A stretch of 64,000 nt of DNA from JAWPMT01 sp965267435 (GTDB lineage Bacteria > Bacteroidota > Bacteroidia > Cytophagales > Cyclobacteriaceae): contig OZ253960.1 of assembly GCA_965267435.1 (NCBI GenBank), forward strand, positions 2,232,001 through 2,296,000, in the 5' to 3' direction. A model generated the notes under the pieces. The model searched no databases. It saw nothing but the letters and a program-made list of their open reading frames with translations, and had not been told where the DNA came from. A program made the position numbers and the translations under genes. This document shows, in pieces, positions 46,005 to 54,796 of this stretch (position 1 is its first letter; each line of letters opens with the position of its first letter).

Positions 46005-47687
46005 ATGCCTCGACTACTTCTCCTACTTCTCTGCGCCACGTTTGTGCTTCTCCAGTGCTCCCCACCCTCAGAGGGCGATCCCACGGCAGAAACTACGGCA
46101 GTCAATCCCTCATTTTCCTTTCGACCCAATGTTCTTTGGCTTGTCGCCGAGGATCTGAGCCCTTACATCCCGGCATTTGGCGACAGTACGATCGTGACGC
46201 CAAACCTGGATCGTCTGGCGAACGAGGGGGTCTGCTATGACTACTTCTTCACTCCGCATCCAGTCTGCGCCCCCGCCCGCGCATCGATCATTACAGGAAT
46301 GTACGCGAATCATATTGCTGCGAGCCACATGCGCACCGGGGGAGCCAATGCCAGTCCCGAAGCTCGAGCTCAATACACCACCCGGATGCCTCCGGGTGTG
46401 GAAGCCTATGAAGCAATGCCACCAACTGGGGTGAAGATGTTTCCCGAATACCTGCGCGCCGCCGGCTACTACTGTACCAATAATAGCAAGCAGGACTACC
46501 AGTTTGTGCGGACGGTCACGTGCTGGGATGAAAGTAGCAGAGAGGCCCACTGGCGAAACCGTAAGGAAGGCCAGCCATTTTTTGCAGTTTTCAACTTCAA
46601 TGTGACGCATGAGTCAAGGATCTGGGCCAAGGCGAAGGACTCGCTCTGGGTGGCGGAGGATCTCGCGGTGGATGTCCCCCCCTATCTCCCTCAAAACGAG
46701 ATCGGCAAAACGGACATGCGACGCATGTACTCCAACGTGCTGGAAATGGATGCCCAGGTGGGCGAGGTACTTCGGCAGCTAGAGGAAGACGGATTGATGG
46801 ACAGCACGGTGATCTTTTGGTACGGTGATCATGGTGGGCCCCTGGCCCGACAAAAGCGTCTCGTCTACGAGTCAGGCACGAAGGTGCCATTGATCATACG
46901 ATTCCCCGAAGCCGTAGGAAGTGGCTCACGAGATGATCGAATGACGAGCTTCATCGATCTGGGGCCTACGGTGCTGTCATTGACCAGCACACCGCTCCCA
47001 GGAAACATGGAAGGAACAGCCTTTCTTGGTACCTCTCTACGAACAGAGGAGCCGCAGTATGCCTTCGCAGCCGGAGACCGGTTTGACGAGATGCCTGACA
47101 AGATCCGGGCCGTGAGAGACAAGCGGTTTCGCTACATAAAATATTATGAACCGGAAAAGCCCATGTATCTGGATGTGCCCTATCGTCGCCAGATGGCGGT
47201 CATGGCCGAGCTTCTCCGAATGAGAGAAGCGGGCGAACTGAATGAAGTACAGGCCTTGTGGTTTAGGGAGACCAAACCCACCGAAGAGCTTTTTGATGTG
47301 GCAGCGGACCCACATGAGGTCAACAACCTCGCCGAGGACCCGGCTTACGCCGACAAACTCCAGGAATTGCGGGGTGTTCTCGACGACTGGGTCGCCCGAT
47401 CCAACGACACAGGCATGATGCCCGAACCACAGCTTATCGATTCGCTATGGGGACCGGACAGGAATCAGCCAGCTGTGGATGCCCCAACCGTCTCTATAGA
47501 AAACGGTACAGCCACTATTACCTGTACCACGCCTGGCGCCAGCCTGGGGTACCGTGTAGGTGACCAACCTGAAGGGGCCTGGAAGGTATATACGGGACCT
47601 TTCGACGTCCAAGAGGGACAGACGATCGTTGCTGTCGCGGACAGGATTGGATGGGTGAAGAGTGAGGAGGTGAGTTTGGAGTTGTGA
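46005..47687 (+). CDS. Sulfatase, lipoprotein
   Basis: 560 residues from the ATG at 46005, with lipobox FVLLQC. Type I sulfatase: the Cys88 in PVCAPARASIITG is the CxPxR site turned to formylglycine. The metal residues are in VAEDLS near the start and YGDHGGPLARQK later. A last 70-residue beta domain (APTVSIENGTATITCTTPGA) is of the chitobiase C-terminal type. It removes sulfate esters from a saccharide at the cell surface. It sits 116 bp after araR, which suggests a sulfated arabinose-containing glycan. Confidence 0.9.
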   Translation: MPRLLLLLLCATFVLLQCSPPSEGDPTAETTAVNPSFSFRPNVLWLVAEDLSPYIPAFGDSTIVTPNLDRLANEGVCYDYFFTPHPVCAPARASIITGMYANHIAASHMRTGGANASPEARAQYTTRMPPGVEAYEAMPPTGVKMFPEYLRAAGYYCTNNSKQDYQFVRTVTCWDESSREAHWRNRKEGQPFFAVFNFNVTHESRIWAKAKDSLWVAEDLAVDVPPYLPQNEIGKTDMRRMYSNVLEMDAQVGEVLRQLEEDGLMDSTVIFWYGDHGGPLARQKRLVYESGTKVPLIIRFPEAVGSGSRDDRMTSFIDLGPTVLSLTSTPLPGNMEGTAFLGTSLRTEEPQYAFAAGDRFDEMPDKIRAVRDKRFRYIKYYEPEKPMYLDVPYRRQMAVMAELLRMREAGELNEVQALWFRETKPTEELFDVAADPHEVNNLAEDPAYADKLQELRGVLDDWVARSNDTGMMPEPQLIDSLWGPDRNQPAVDAPTVSIENGTATITCTTPGASLGYRVGDQPEGAWKVYTGPFDVQEGQTIVAVADRIGWVKSEEVSLEL

Positions 47688-47740
47688 GTTTCTGGTTCGA
47701 GTTGACGGCGTGAACCCGGTGGACTTGGGCACCGAGATAT

Positions 47741-48622
47741 TTAGTGCCTGTATGTTCCATCTGGCAGATAGGTAGGCATCAAAAAGACAGGATCTGTCAG
47801 GAGAGCAAAAATTGCTGTATCCCGACTTTCCACTAAGTCTCTTGTGTTCAACTTCCATTCATGCCTGATTTCGTCCAGCCGGCTTTCCTGAGCTCCCAAC
47901 ATCGAGGTCAGCGCCCAGTACAAATACTCTATAGTCTGGCAATCGGCATATTCACAGGTCTCATCATCGTAGCTATACCAAGCTTCTGCGGGATAGGGAT
48001 CTGGGACAGCCATAAATTTTCCACCTCTTGCCAGGTCCATGGCTTCAGCTAAGTCCGAGCCAGCATGTAGACCGAAAGCATCCGGATAGGCACGGGCATG
48101 TCCTGCCACATTGATGATATGCAGAATCTCTTCCAGGGCGGCATCAAAGGGCCCCGTCTTACCGCCAGACACAAATGAAGGATGGGTCTCCTCACTTCCA
48201 AGATCCTGACCATCACCCAATGCGGCAAAATCCTCCTCATCGCCAAAGGCCTGCATTAGCTCTTCGGGATCATTGTGCCACATGGCGACAAAAGCCCCTC
48301 TCTGCAGCATTTTATCCAGCACAAGCTGGTTGTCTACGGTTCCATCTTCGTTATTGTCCAGGTACTGGGCCATGACATTTGCAGCGTGCAGCAGTTTGGA
48401 ATCTTCCACCTTCGGCAGCGCATAGATAGGAATACCAAATACCTCCACCTTGCGGTTGAAACCAGAAAAGCCCTCATCGGCATGCGGCACGATCACAAAA
48501 TGTGGGTCGTTGCCCGGCTCGATAACTGAGGTGCTGGTCCGCCCAGGATGGCCACACCCTGCACTTGTCAGAACCATGCCCAATATCGCGACCTTTAATC
48601 TATGCGCATTCATAGGTTTCAT
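47741..48622 (-). CDS. Lipoprotein of unknown function
   Basis: 293 residues from the ATG at 48622 (48613 is also possible). The signal ends in VLTSAGC. An acidic loop (NNEDGTVDNQLVLDKMLQRG) looks like one calcium-binding EF-type turn. LEEILHIINVAGHARAYPDA holds a Glu-His pattern that could bind metal, but no classic HExxH is present. A late Cys pair is in DETCEYADCQTIEY. No family named. Convergent with the sulfatase. Confidence 0.65.
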   Translation of the reverse strand: MKPMNAHRLKVAILGMVLTSAGCGHPGRTSTSVIEPGNDPHFVIVPHADEGFSGFNRKVEVFGIPIYALPKVEDSKLLHAANVMAQYLDNNEDGTVDNQLVLDKMLQRGAFVAMWHNDPEELMQAFGDEEDFAALGDGQDLGSEETHPSFVSGGKTGPFDAALEEILHIINVAGHARAYPDAFGLHAGSDLAEAMDLARGGKFMAVPDPYPAEAWYSYDDETCEYADCQTIEYLYWALTSMLGAQESRLDEIRHEWKLNTRDLVESRDTAIFALLTDPVFLMPTYLPDGTYRH

Positions 48623-48643
48623 CCGTGGCACGGAGCAACGCGC

Positions 48644-48994
48644 TCAGTATTTGTGATACACGCCCAATCCCTCTTCGACGATCCAGTCGTTGATATTGAT
48701 CATGGTGGCACCATCTGGCAGGTGGATTGTCGCGAGGTATCGGCCGTATTTCCCCTTCCTGTCCTTTTTCGTTTCGATGAATACTTCCTTGTCCAGGATC
48801 TTGCGGCGCACAGCGTCGCGGCTCCGCAGTCCTTCCTCGCGCTCAGCGCCCCGAACTTCGGGCGTATTGATGTCTAGCAGGCGAAATTTTTCAGTGAGCC
48901 GCACATTGAACCCCAGATCCACCTGAGCGGTGATGGTGTCACCATCGTACACGTCAATCACAAGGGCTTTGTAGTGAAAAAGTTTGTCTTCCAT
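48644..48994 (-). CDS. Staphylococcal-nuclease-like (TNase) protein
   Basis: 116 residues without signal peptide. The SNase OB fold is seen: VIDVYDGDTITAQVDLG, the catalytic loop RLLDINTPEVRGAEREEG and the second Arg in KGKYGRYLA. Calcium and active-site Asp/Arg/Glu residues are therefore present. It should cut DNA or RNA, or bind nucleic acid. It is short but complete for the fold and lies 21 bp upstream of the lipoprotein gene in the same direction. Confidence 0.85.
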   Translation of the reverse strand: MEDKLFHYKALVIDVYDGDTITAQVDLGFNVRLTEKFRLLDINTPEVRGAEREEGLRSRDAVRRKILDKEVFIETKKDRKGKYGRYLATIHLPDGATMININDWIVEEGLGVYHKY

Positions 48995-49435
48995 TTTTGG
49001 GTATGTTGTTTCAAGTAGCTATTGGCAAGATAGGAAAGTCCGATGATCAAAGAAGGGGTGTTTTTCCCAAGGGTTTCACCTTGGATGTTCCTGGGTCGCC
49101 CTCGAATGACGAATGGCTAAGGGATAGAGGCAGCTGTCTGAACCGCCGGCAGCCATGTGGGTGTGGCAAGTGAGGCCGGACGGTGAGTGCCGAAAGCCCG
49201 ACCGTGAAGTGTGCGACACAGACTCGAAAACCTTTGATGGCGCGCATCGTGCGCACACTTTCACGGGAAGCCCCTAATGGCAACAAAACCGCATCGCTGC
49301 CGTCTCGCTGGATCATTGGCTCCTTATGTCAAGTCAGTGAAGGGGTGAAAGAAGGACGATTGGGCACGGGCGTACTAGTGTGATACGATGACATTGCTTA
49401 CTTTGCTAGCTGACAATGGAAAAACTCACTAAAGA
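48995..49435. other. Gene-free stretch with a CCGTGAAGT hairpin
   Basis: CCGTGAAGTGTGCG at 49202-49215 is the inverted match of CGCACACTTTCACGG at 49252-49266, with one extra base. This is the same design as at 3950-4016. The remainder of the 440 bp shows nothing I can name. Confidence 0.5.
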
Positions 49436-50689
49436 ATGGATAAGATAAAAACAGGTGCCCTGGCCGTGGGACTGGTTGTCGTGATTGTGTTGTCGATCCT
49501 GGTATTCCGCACAGAATCGCATCGTCGCGAGTTGAAGGCCGATTTCGTGGAGTTGTCAAAAGTGAAATATGGGCTTTTCAATGTGGATGAATGGAAGAGC
49601 GTGCTGGCAGATGTCGTCACAAGCAAGATCGAGGAGTTTAACCTCGACGACACCAACCGCGAAGACATGCGTGAGAAGGTGCAGGAATTCCTGACCACAA
49701 CGATCGACAAAATGGCGGCCGTCGAAAGTGAGAAGAACAAGAATGCCGGTTTTGCCGGGATATTTAATAGCATGGGGATCACCATCTGTCTTCGGGAGAT
49801 CAAAAATAGAATCCCGCAGATCACAGAGGACGTCCTGGATTTTCTGAGTGACCCAACTAACCGACAAGACCTAAAAGCGTACATCGTGCGCAAGCTGGAT
49901 GAATACCAACAGCAAACTTTCAACGAAGTCGACTACACCCTGCACGACGCCATCGTCGCCAAGTATGAATCTGAGAATCGCGAAGAGGCGCTGGCCACGA
50001 TCTCCGCGGCGATGACCGACTGGACAACCGAAAATCGCTCCATGCAGTATGCCCTCTACCTCGTGGTTGTAGGCGTGGGCGCCTTTCTGATGCTTGCCAG
50101 CAAGTTGAGAAAGTTTGATATGACCATCTTCGTAGGCCTTTGTCTGACGGTACTGGCAATGGGGCTACTCTTCCCGATGATAGACATCGATGCCCGTATC
50201 TCGCGAATGTCATTTACCCTGTTGGGTGAGTCCGTCGTCTTTAAGGACCAGGTACTGTACTACAAGAGTAAGAGCATCCTGGAGGTCGTCCAGTTGATGT
50301 TCTCCCAGGGGAAGTTTAACCTACTGGCGGTGGGCTTCCTGGTGCTACTGTTTAGTGTCCTCTTCCCTCTTTCGAAGATCCTCTGCTCCCTGGCTCTGAT
50401 CTTCTGGCAGGACCTGCGCCGTGCTCCACTCATCCACTTCATGGTCTTCAAAACTGGCAAGTGGTCGATGGCTGATGTGATGGTGGTAGCCATCTTCATG
50501 GCCTACATCGGTTTTTCGGGGATTCTGTCCGAGCAGCTAAAGCAACTGCAGGGTGTAGCTGACAATATCGACGTGCTCACCACAAACGAGAGCACCCTAC
50601 AGATGGGCTTCTTTATGTTCACAGCATTCGTTGTTCTCAGCTTGTTTCTTTCCCACCAGATGGGCAAGACCCAGCTTCCTGAGCGCTGA
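49436..50689 (+). CDS. PqiA-domain membrane protein
   Basis: 417 residues. One N-terminal membrane helix (TGALAVGLVVVIVLSILVF), a helical soluble part of about 170 residues, then four or more helices in the C-terminal half. The paraquat-inducible-A signature is SKILCSLALIFWQDLRRAP followed by GKWSMADVMVVAIFMAYI. PqiA-like proteins are linked to membrane lipid transport with MCE partners; no such partner is in sight. The soluble N-terminal part is not typical of PqiA. Confidence 0.8.
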   Translation: MDKIKTGALAVGLVVVIVLSILVFRTESHRRELKADFVELSKVKYGLFNVDEWKSVLADVVTSKIEEFNLDDTNREDMREKVQEFLTTTIDKMAAVESEKNKNAGFAGIFNSMGITICLREIKNRIPQITEDVLDFLSDPTNRQDLKAYIVRKLDEYQQQTFNEVDYTLHDAIVAKYESENREEALATISAAMTDWTTENRSMQYALYLVVVGVGAFLMLASKLRKFDMTIFVGLCLTVLAMGLLFPMIDIDARISRMSFTLLGESVVFKDQVLYYKSKSILEVVQLMFSQGKFNLLAVGFLVLLFSVLFPLSKILCSLALIFWQDLRRAPLIHFMVFKTGKWSMADVMVVAIFMAYIGFSGILSEQLKQLQGVADNIDVLTTNESTLQMGFFMFTAFVVLSLFLSHQMGKTQLPER

Positions 50690-50725
50690 GAACGAGACCG
50701 TGCCAAGCCCGTGATGTTGGCATGG

Positions 50726-51244
50726 CTACAAGTCTTCCTCCGGTAGTCGCTCGAAGTCCTCTTTGACCACAGGGGTGCCGTTGAGCTGATCGGCGTCCCA
50801 ATCCTGTGAGATCTTCCATTGGCCTTCTACGCGCCGAAGGGCCACGTGGAATCGCGCGTAATGATTCTTTACAGTTTCATCTGAAGTTTTGTTCATAATG
50901 CGATAGTAGCCGATTTCGTAGCCAATATCTCCGGAGTACTTCCGCAACTCGAATCTGAAATCGATCACCTGCTGCACACCCGAGGAGCTGCTGTACGATT
51001 CCTTGATCCTCGTCTTGTACTCCTCCCCCACTCTGATGCCCCAGCTATTGACGCGCACCACATCATCTGTGTGCAGACTGTTAAAAAGCTGCCAGTCCCT
51101 GGTCTCAAAGGCGCGCTTGAAGGGCTGCCAAAGGTCACCATTGACCGCTGCCTCGATTTGCCTCTCCTCCTCCGAGTTAGACTGAGCTCTGGAAGGAGCG
51201 GAGACGAAAAGAAATATGACGAATAGACAACCGAGAACTTTCAT
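50726..51244 (-). CDS. Secreted NTF2-like/SnoaL-fold protein
   Basis: 172 residues from the ATG at 51244 with signal peptide (LGCLFVIFLFVSAPSRAQ). The body fits a DUF4440-type NTF2-like fold: FKRAFETRDWQLFNSLHTDD followed by a strand pattern ending VALRRVEGQWKISQDWDADQ. These domains bind small molecules or act as simple enzymes. Function open. Confidence 0.75.
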   Translation of the reverse strand: MKVLGCLFVIFLFVSAPSRAQSNSEEERQIEAAVNGDLWQPFKRAFETRDWQLFNSLHTDDVVRVNSWGIRVGEEYKTRIKESYSSSSGVQQVIDFRFELRKYSGDIGYEIGYYRIMNKTSDETVKNHYARFHVALRRVEGQWKISQDWDADQLNGTPVVKEDFERLPEEDL

Positions 51245-51394
51245 GACCTTTGGAGGGTTGGGATTAAGAATTTGCCGACCGATGCGAAACATGAAGGTAA
51301 CCAATTGCGGGCGCTTATGAGATGCCAATCCTGGACTTCATGGAGGACGTATGGGATTATGACATGCATTTGCGCGTGCATGAATCGTTGAAGG

Positions 51395-51820
51395 ATGAGA
51401 AGACATGTTGCTCTACAACCCCTTTCGAGATTTCACCGGAGCATTTTGTTCCTGTCGCTGCTGGCTAAGCGCAATGGACCGGAGCTTAAAGGCTACCCGA
51501 CGGCCCATGAGGAAAAAGTGGACTATGCGATATCTTTTTATCACGAGTGCTTGCTGCCTCACTTCCAAGTGGAAGAGCGTCTTCTCTACCCTGTCGTTGA
51601 GCATGTTGACCCGGAAATCGATCAAATGCTGGCTATAATTAGTAACGAGCGAGCTGAGCTTGAGAAACTCTTTGATTTGTTGGCCGAAGAGCGCTCAGAG
51701 CAGGTGTTGAACGAAATAGGCGATCTCCTCGAAAAGCATGTACGAAGGGAGGAACGTCAGCTATTTGAGAGCATCCAGGAAAAGTGTGATGAGCGGCTGA
51801 TCAGTAGTTTGCGACTTTAG
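51395..51820 (+). CDS. Hemerythrin-like (HHE) protein
   Basis: 141 residues. Four-helix HHE-type bundle with probable iron ligands His14 (RFHRSI), His56-Glu60 (LPHFQVEERLLYP) and His115-Glu119 (KHVRREERQLFE). The usual His on helix 3 (EH pair) is replaced by NERAEL, so metal binding may be altered. It may sense or carry oxygen or iron. Ends 4 bp inside the convergent TerB-like gene. Confidence 0.75.
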   Translation: MRRHVALQPLSRFHRSILFLSLLAKRNGPELKGYPTAHEEKVDYAISFYHECLLPHFQVEERLLYPVVEHVDPEIDQMLAIISNERAELEKLFDLLAEERSEQVLNEIGDLLEKHVRREERQLFESIQEKCDERLISSLRL

Positions 51821-52257
51821 GAAATCTCCAACCCCCTCAAATCACTCTTGAGCTTGTCTCGATCCGCTGTGACCGTGGGATCGGCGTATACCTTCTTTGA
51901 CAGTACTTGAACGGCATTTTTCTGAAACCCGAGTTTTTGTGCTATTTCCTGGCAGAACTTGATCTCACTGAGGAAGATCTTGTAGTCTGCTTTCATCAAT
52001 TGCACAAGGCTGTAGAGGTACTCAAACCGCTGATCAAAGGTCAGCGCCTGAAATTCGATCTGCGCTGGAGAATACTCCTCTGAGAATTCCTCTTTGACGA
52101 TGTCGTCAATACGCTCTTTGGGCATGGCATTCGCATCGCCTATGCGATAGACGAAATTGCGCTCAACCTCAGCAAAATCCTTGTCTTTGAGGGCCAACCT
52201 CACGAGCGCTCTAATGTGTGACTCTACGTTGTCCATGGGGGCGGAGTTGGGAAACAT
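51817..52257 (-). CDS. TerB-like helical protein
   Basis: 146 residues (an ATG at 52236 would shorten it by 7). The pattern is ALVRLALKDKDFAEVERNFV, then LVQLMKADYKIFLSEIKFCQ and IAQKLGF. This acidic all-helical repeat is typical of TerB/DjlA-type domains. The role is unclear; tellurite resistance is not implied. Confidence 0.65.
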   Translation of the reverse strand: MFPNSAPMDNVESHIRALVRLALKDKDFAEVERNFVYRIGDANAMPKERIDDIVKEEFSEEYSPAQIEFQALTFDQRFEYLYSLVQLMKADYKIFLSEIKFCQEIAQKLGFQKNAVQVLSKKVYADPTVTADRDKLKSDLRGLEIS

Positions 52258-52366
52258 CCTAATTTAGGTATTTTGCGACTCCGATTCCACCTTTTGCTAC
52301 AAATACCCAGGTGTATATAGCTAGTTCGAGATACCAATCAAGAAAAATAAACTGTTGGCTGGGCGA

Positions 52367-52927
52367 TCAACCACGCCAATCTCCGAATATCCAATTACCC
52401 CTTGCGTCAGCGTCATCGGATGTCATAAAGGTCTCGAAGGCGTAGACTAACTCATTGCGAGCGAGGCGTTCGTCTTTATTGATGTCAATACTGGTGAAAG
52501 CTTTGCCAGAATGCTTTATATCGATGTTGTACACAAGAAACATGTCGGCGTACTCCTCTGCTGATAGATAACCATCGTTGTTTTCATCAAACAGATCGAA
52601 AAGAAAGCCTATGATGAAGTCGGTGAACTCATCCAGTGCTTCGTGCTCCGGATTGTGAACGAAAGTGGTGTCCATATAATTGAGCCACTCTTCTAGACTG
52701 ATCACCTGATAGCCCTCATGCTCAATGTTGGTCAGTAGGCGGTGAAAGAAATTAACACATCGATCAACCAGAAATTTATGCTCATCGCTGGCATGATGAT
52801 ACCCAAACTCCTGGCTCAACCGCTCGGCTATGTCCGAAAAATCATCGAGCTGCAAAATGTCATTGTTGTCTAGATCCAGAAGACGGAAGAAATGAGTAAG
52901 TTTTTTTCTCTGTAAATCTGATAGCAT
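52367..52927 (-). CDS. EF-hand calcium-binding protein (calerythrin-like)
   Basis: 186 residues with no signal peptide. There are EF-hand loops at DLDNNDILQLDD (from residue 18), DENNDGYLSAEE and DINKDERLARNE. A degenerate second hand (EHEGYQVISLEEW) makes four in all. It resembles bacterial calerythrin and sarcoplasmic calcium-binding proteins: a cytoplasmic calcium buffer or sensor. Confidence 0.85.
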   Translation of the reverse strand: MLSDLQRKKLTHFFRLLDLDNNDILQLDDFSDIAERLSQEFGYHHASDEHKFLVDRCVNFFHRLLTNIEHEGYQVISLEEWLNYMDTTFVHNPEHEALDEFTDFIIGFLFDLFDENNDGYLSAEEYADMFLVYNIDIKHSGKAFTSIDINKDERLARNELVYAFETFMTSDDADARGNWIFGDWRG

Positions 52928-53066
52928 ATATGGAGGTGCTTTTACTCGTAAGTCAAAAATATCCCTTTATTCGAGACAATCCACTTCCCGAGACCCAGTA
53001 AAATTACCTACGACGCTTCTAAGCAGCGCTTGAACGTAGGAGAAAGAATCATTCGCCTCTTCCAGA

Positions 53067-53330
53067 TCAGGTCAGCTTTCGATGCCCTTTCGATCTCTTT
53101 CTCGCACGTACGGTCTTCGTTCCGACGGACTTTCTTCTCGAGCGATCATTCCAGACGCGTTGATTCTTCGCCTTGGGACCTTTCAAAATTGTCCCTCGGA
53201 CCTTGAATTGCACGCCTGCTCGCTGCTTGGTTGGTTTTACTGGCAAGTCGGATCTGTCAGTATCCGACATAGCATGAGACATAGGAGCCATGAGCATAAG
53301 GCTCATAGCCAAAAGCAACACTTTTTTCAT
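53067..53330 (-). CDS. Small basic secreted protein
   Basis: 87 residues with a signal peptide (KKVLLLAMSLMLMAPMSHA). The mature part of about 66 residues is strongly basic, ending KTVRARKRSKGHRKL. No Cys in the mature part. Could bind nucleic acid or polyanionic surfaces; no family known. Confidence 0.55.
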   Translation of the reverse strand: MKKVLLLAMSLMLMAPMSHAMSDTDRSDLPVKPTKQRAGVQFKVRGTILKGPKAKNQRVWNDRSRRKSVGTKTVRARKRSKGHRKLT

Positions 53331-53472
53331 GGGGTGTGTGTTGAGTTAACGTTGTCAGGTTAAATATATGCAAACGTTTGCTTATACAATAAACATCCAA
53401 ACACCCAAATGTTCACAAGCCCATGACGTGAACGGGAAAAACTAGAGATAGCCCCGATGGGGAGTCGTGCTA

Positions 53473-53562
53473 TCAGTTATTCATTCGTTCGGGACCATCT
53501 ATCCATGACACGAGCGCATAGACCCCGACGAACGCGACCAGGAACAAGGTAAAGCCAATCAT
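53473..53562 (-). CDS. 29-residue single-helix membrane peptide
   Basis: The ATG at 53562 opens a 30-codon frame with one hydrophobic helix (IGFTLFLVAFVGVYALVSWI) and a short polar tail (DGPERMNN). A purine-rich AAAGAAAG precedes the start. A TACCTTTG sequence (53590-53597) matches the Bacteroidota -7 box TAnnTTTG at a good distance. Typical of small membrane proteins that are missed by gene callers. It is the only coding signal in the 520-bp gap before 53852. Confidence 0.4.
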   Translation of the reverse strand: MIGFTLFLVAFVGVYALVSWIDGPERMNN

Positions 53563-53589
53563 CTTTCTTTGGTTTATATTTAGGCAATA

Positions 53590-53597
53590 CAAAGGTA
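53590..53597 (-). promoter_or_regulatory. Possible -7 box for the 29-residue gene
   Basis: TACCTTTG on the minus strand fits TAnnTTTG. The matching -33 TTTG is only approximate (TTTA). Confidence 0.35.
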
Positions 53598-53851
53598 ACA
53601 TTCAGGTAAAGTAAATGCCAGTGAATCGGGAGGAGATACACCGATTATTAACGTGTTGAAGATGATCATTAACATGGTCTTCCTGCACAGTATCTGACTA
53701 CCAAATACGGAGCTCTGATGGGCGTCAGCTCTGATTTTTATAGGTGCAACACGTATTTTTGGAAATTGGTGTTTTTCTCAAATAAATAAGTACCCAGAAG
53801 CTTAGCTTTGCCGCCACATAAAGGTCATAATCTCTACAAAACTCCAGCATC

Positions 53852-54604
53852 ATGTACGATATCGCGTTTAAGAAGACTCTGAACCCAGGGAAACTCGCCC
53901 CTCGCAGTATTGACGCGTCCATATTGCACTCCCTTCAGGGTCAGGAAAACGAATGCCTCGTCGGCCCTTCCGCGTGCTTCGCATTTAACTACACGACTTT
54001 CCAATTTGAGCATGTCAGTTGTGGCATTGAAAGTGTCACAGGCTACACAGCCGAGGAATTCATGGCCCTCCCCGACAACTTCATGGCCCTCATCTACGAG
54101 GAGGACCGTCCAGTCTACCTGAAGCAGCTGGCTCCCAAGCTTCGCATGGTCCGAAGACAGCACCCTCGCCAAATCAAGAACCTGGTCTACCAGACCTACA
54201 ATCGCCTGCAGAAGAAGGATGGGTCCATCACTTATGTCCTTATCAATTTCCAGTTGCTGGAATGGACACAGGATCTGCATCCAATCGTCTGCAAGGGCTG
54301 GATCACTGAGATCAATTTCCTGGGAGGGTTTCACGGCGTAGCCTTGTCCATCTTTCTAAAGGAGCAAGGTTCCTCCAAATTAGTCTACCAGAACACTTTC
54401 CCCTATGAAAATAGTAATGTCAGCAAGCGAGAGCTCGAGGTTTTGCAGCATATCGTGGACGGCAAAACCAGCAAGGAGATCGCCAAAGCACTGCATATCA
54501 GCGACAAGACAGTCAACAATCACCGACAGAATCTGCTTCGAAAACTCAACGTACGATCAACATCTGAGATGGTGAAGTACGCCCTCAGGCAGCAGTTGAT
54601 CTAG
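53852..54604 (+). CDS. PAS-type LuxR family regulator
   Basis: 250 residues. A PAS-like sensor occupies roughly 40-170 (IESVTGYTAEEFMALPDNFM and IYEEDRPVYL are typical PAS phrases). The C-terminal LuxR HTH is VSKRELEVLQHIVDGKTSKE followed by IAKALHISDKTVNNHRQNLL. It would bind DNA as a dimer in response to an unknown ligand or redox cue. Single gene. Confidence 0.88.
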   Translation: MYDIAFKKTLNPGKLAPRSIDASILHSLQGQENECLVGPSACFAFNYTTFQFEHVSCGIESVTGYTAEEFMALPDNFMALIYEEDRPVYLKQLAPKLRMVRRQHPRQIKNLVYQTYNRLQKKDGSITYVLINFQLLEWTQDLHPIVCKGWITEINFLGGFHGVALSIFLKEQGSSKLVYQNTFPYENSNVSKRELEVLQHIVDGKTSKEIAKALHISDKTVNNHRQNLLRKLNVRSTSEMVKYALRQQLI

Positions 54605-54796
54605 GCACTACAAGCTCTTCCTGGTTTTCCTCTGGCCATTCACCTCGGGGTAAGTGGCTATGCCTGGCACCTACCAGTATCATTCACCATTTGCCGTTCA
54701 AAAAAACGAAAGACGGTTAGGTGCGTACTCGTCATGCAAGTGGTAGCCTTTTTGTTGTATTTTTCGGTTCTTTAGTGAATCCGAAGCCCAACCACC

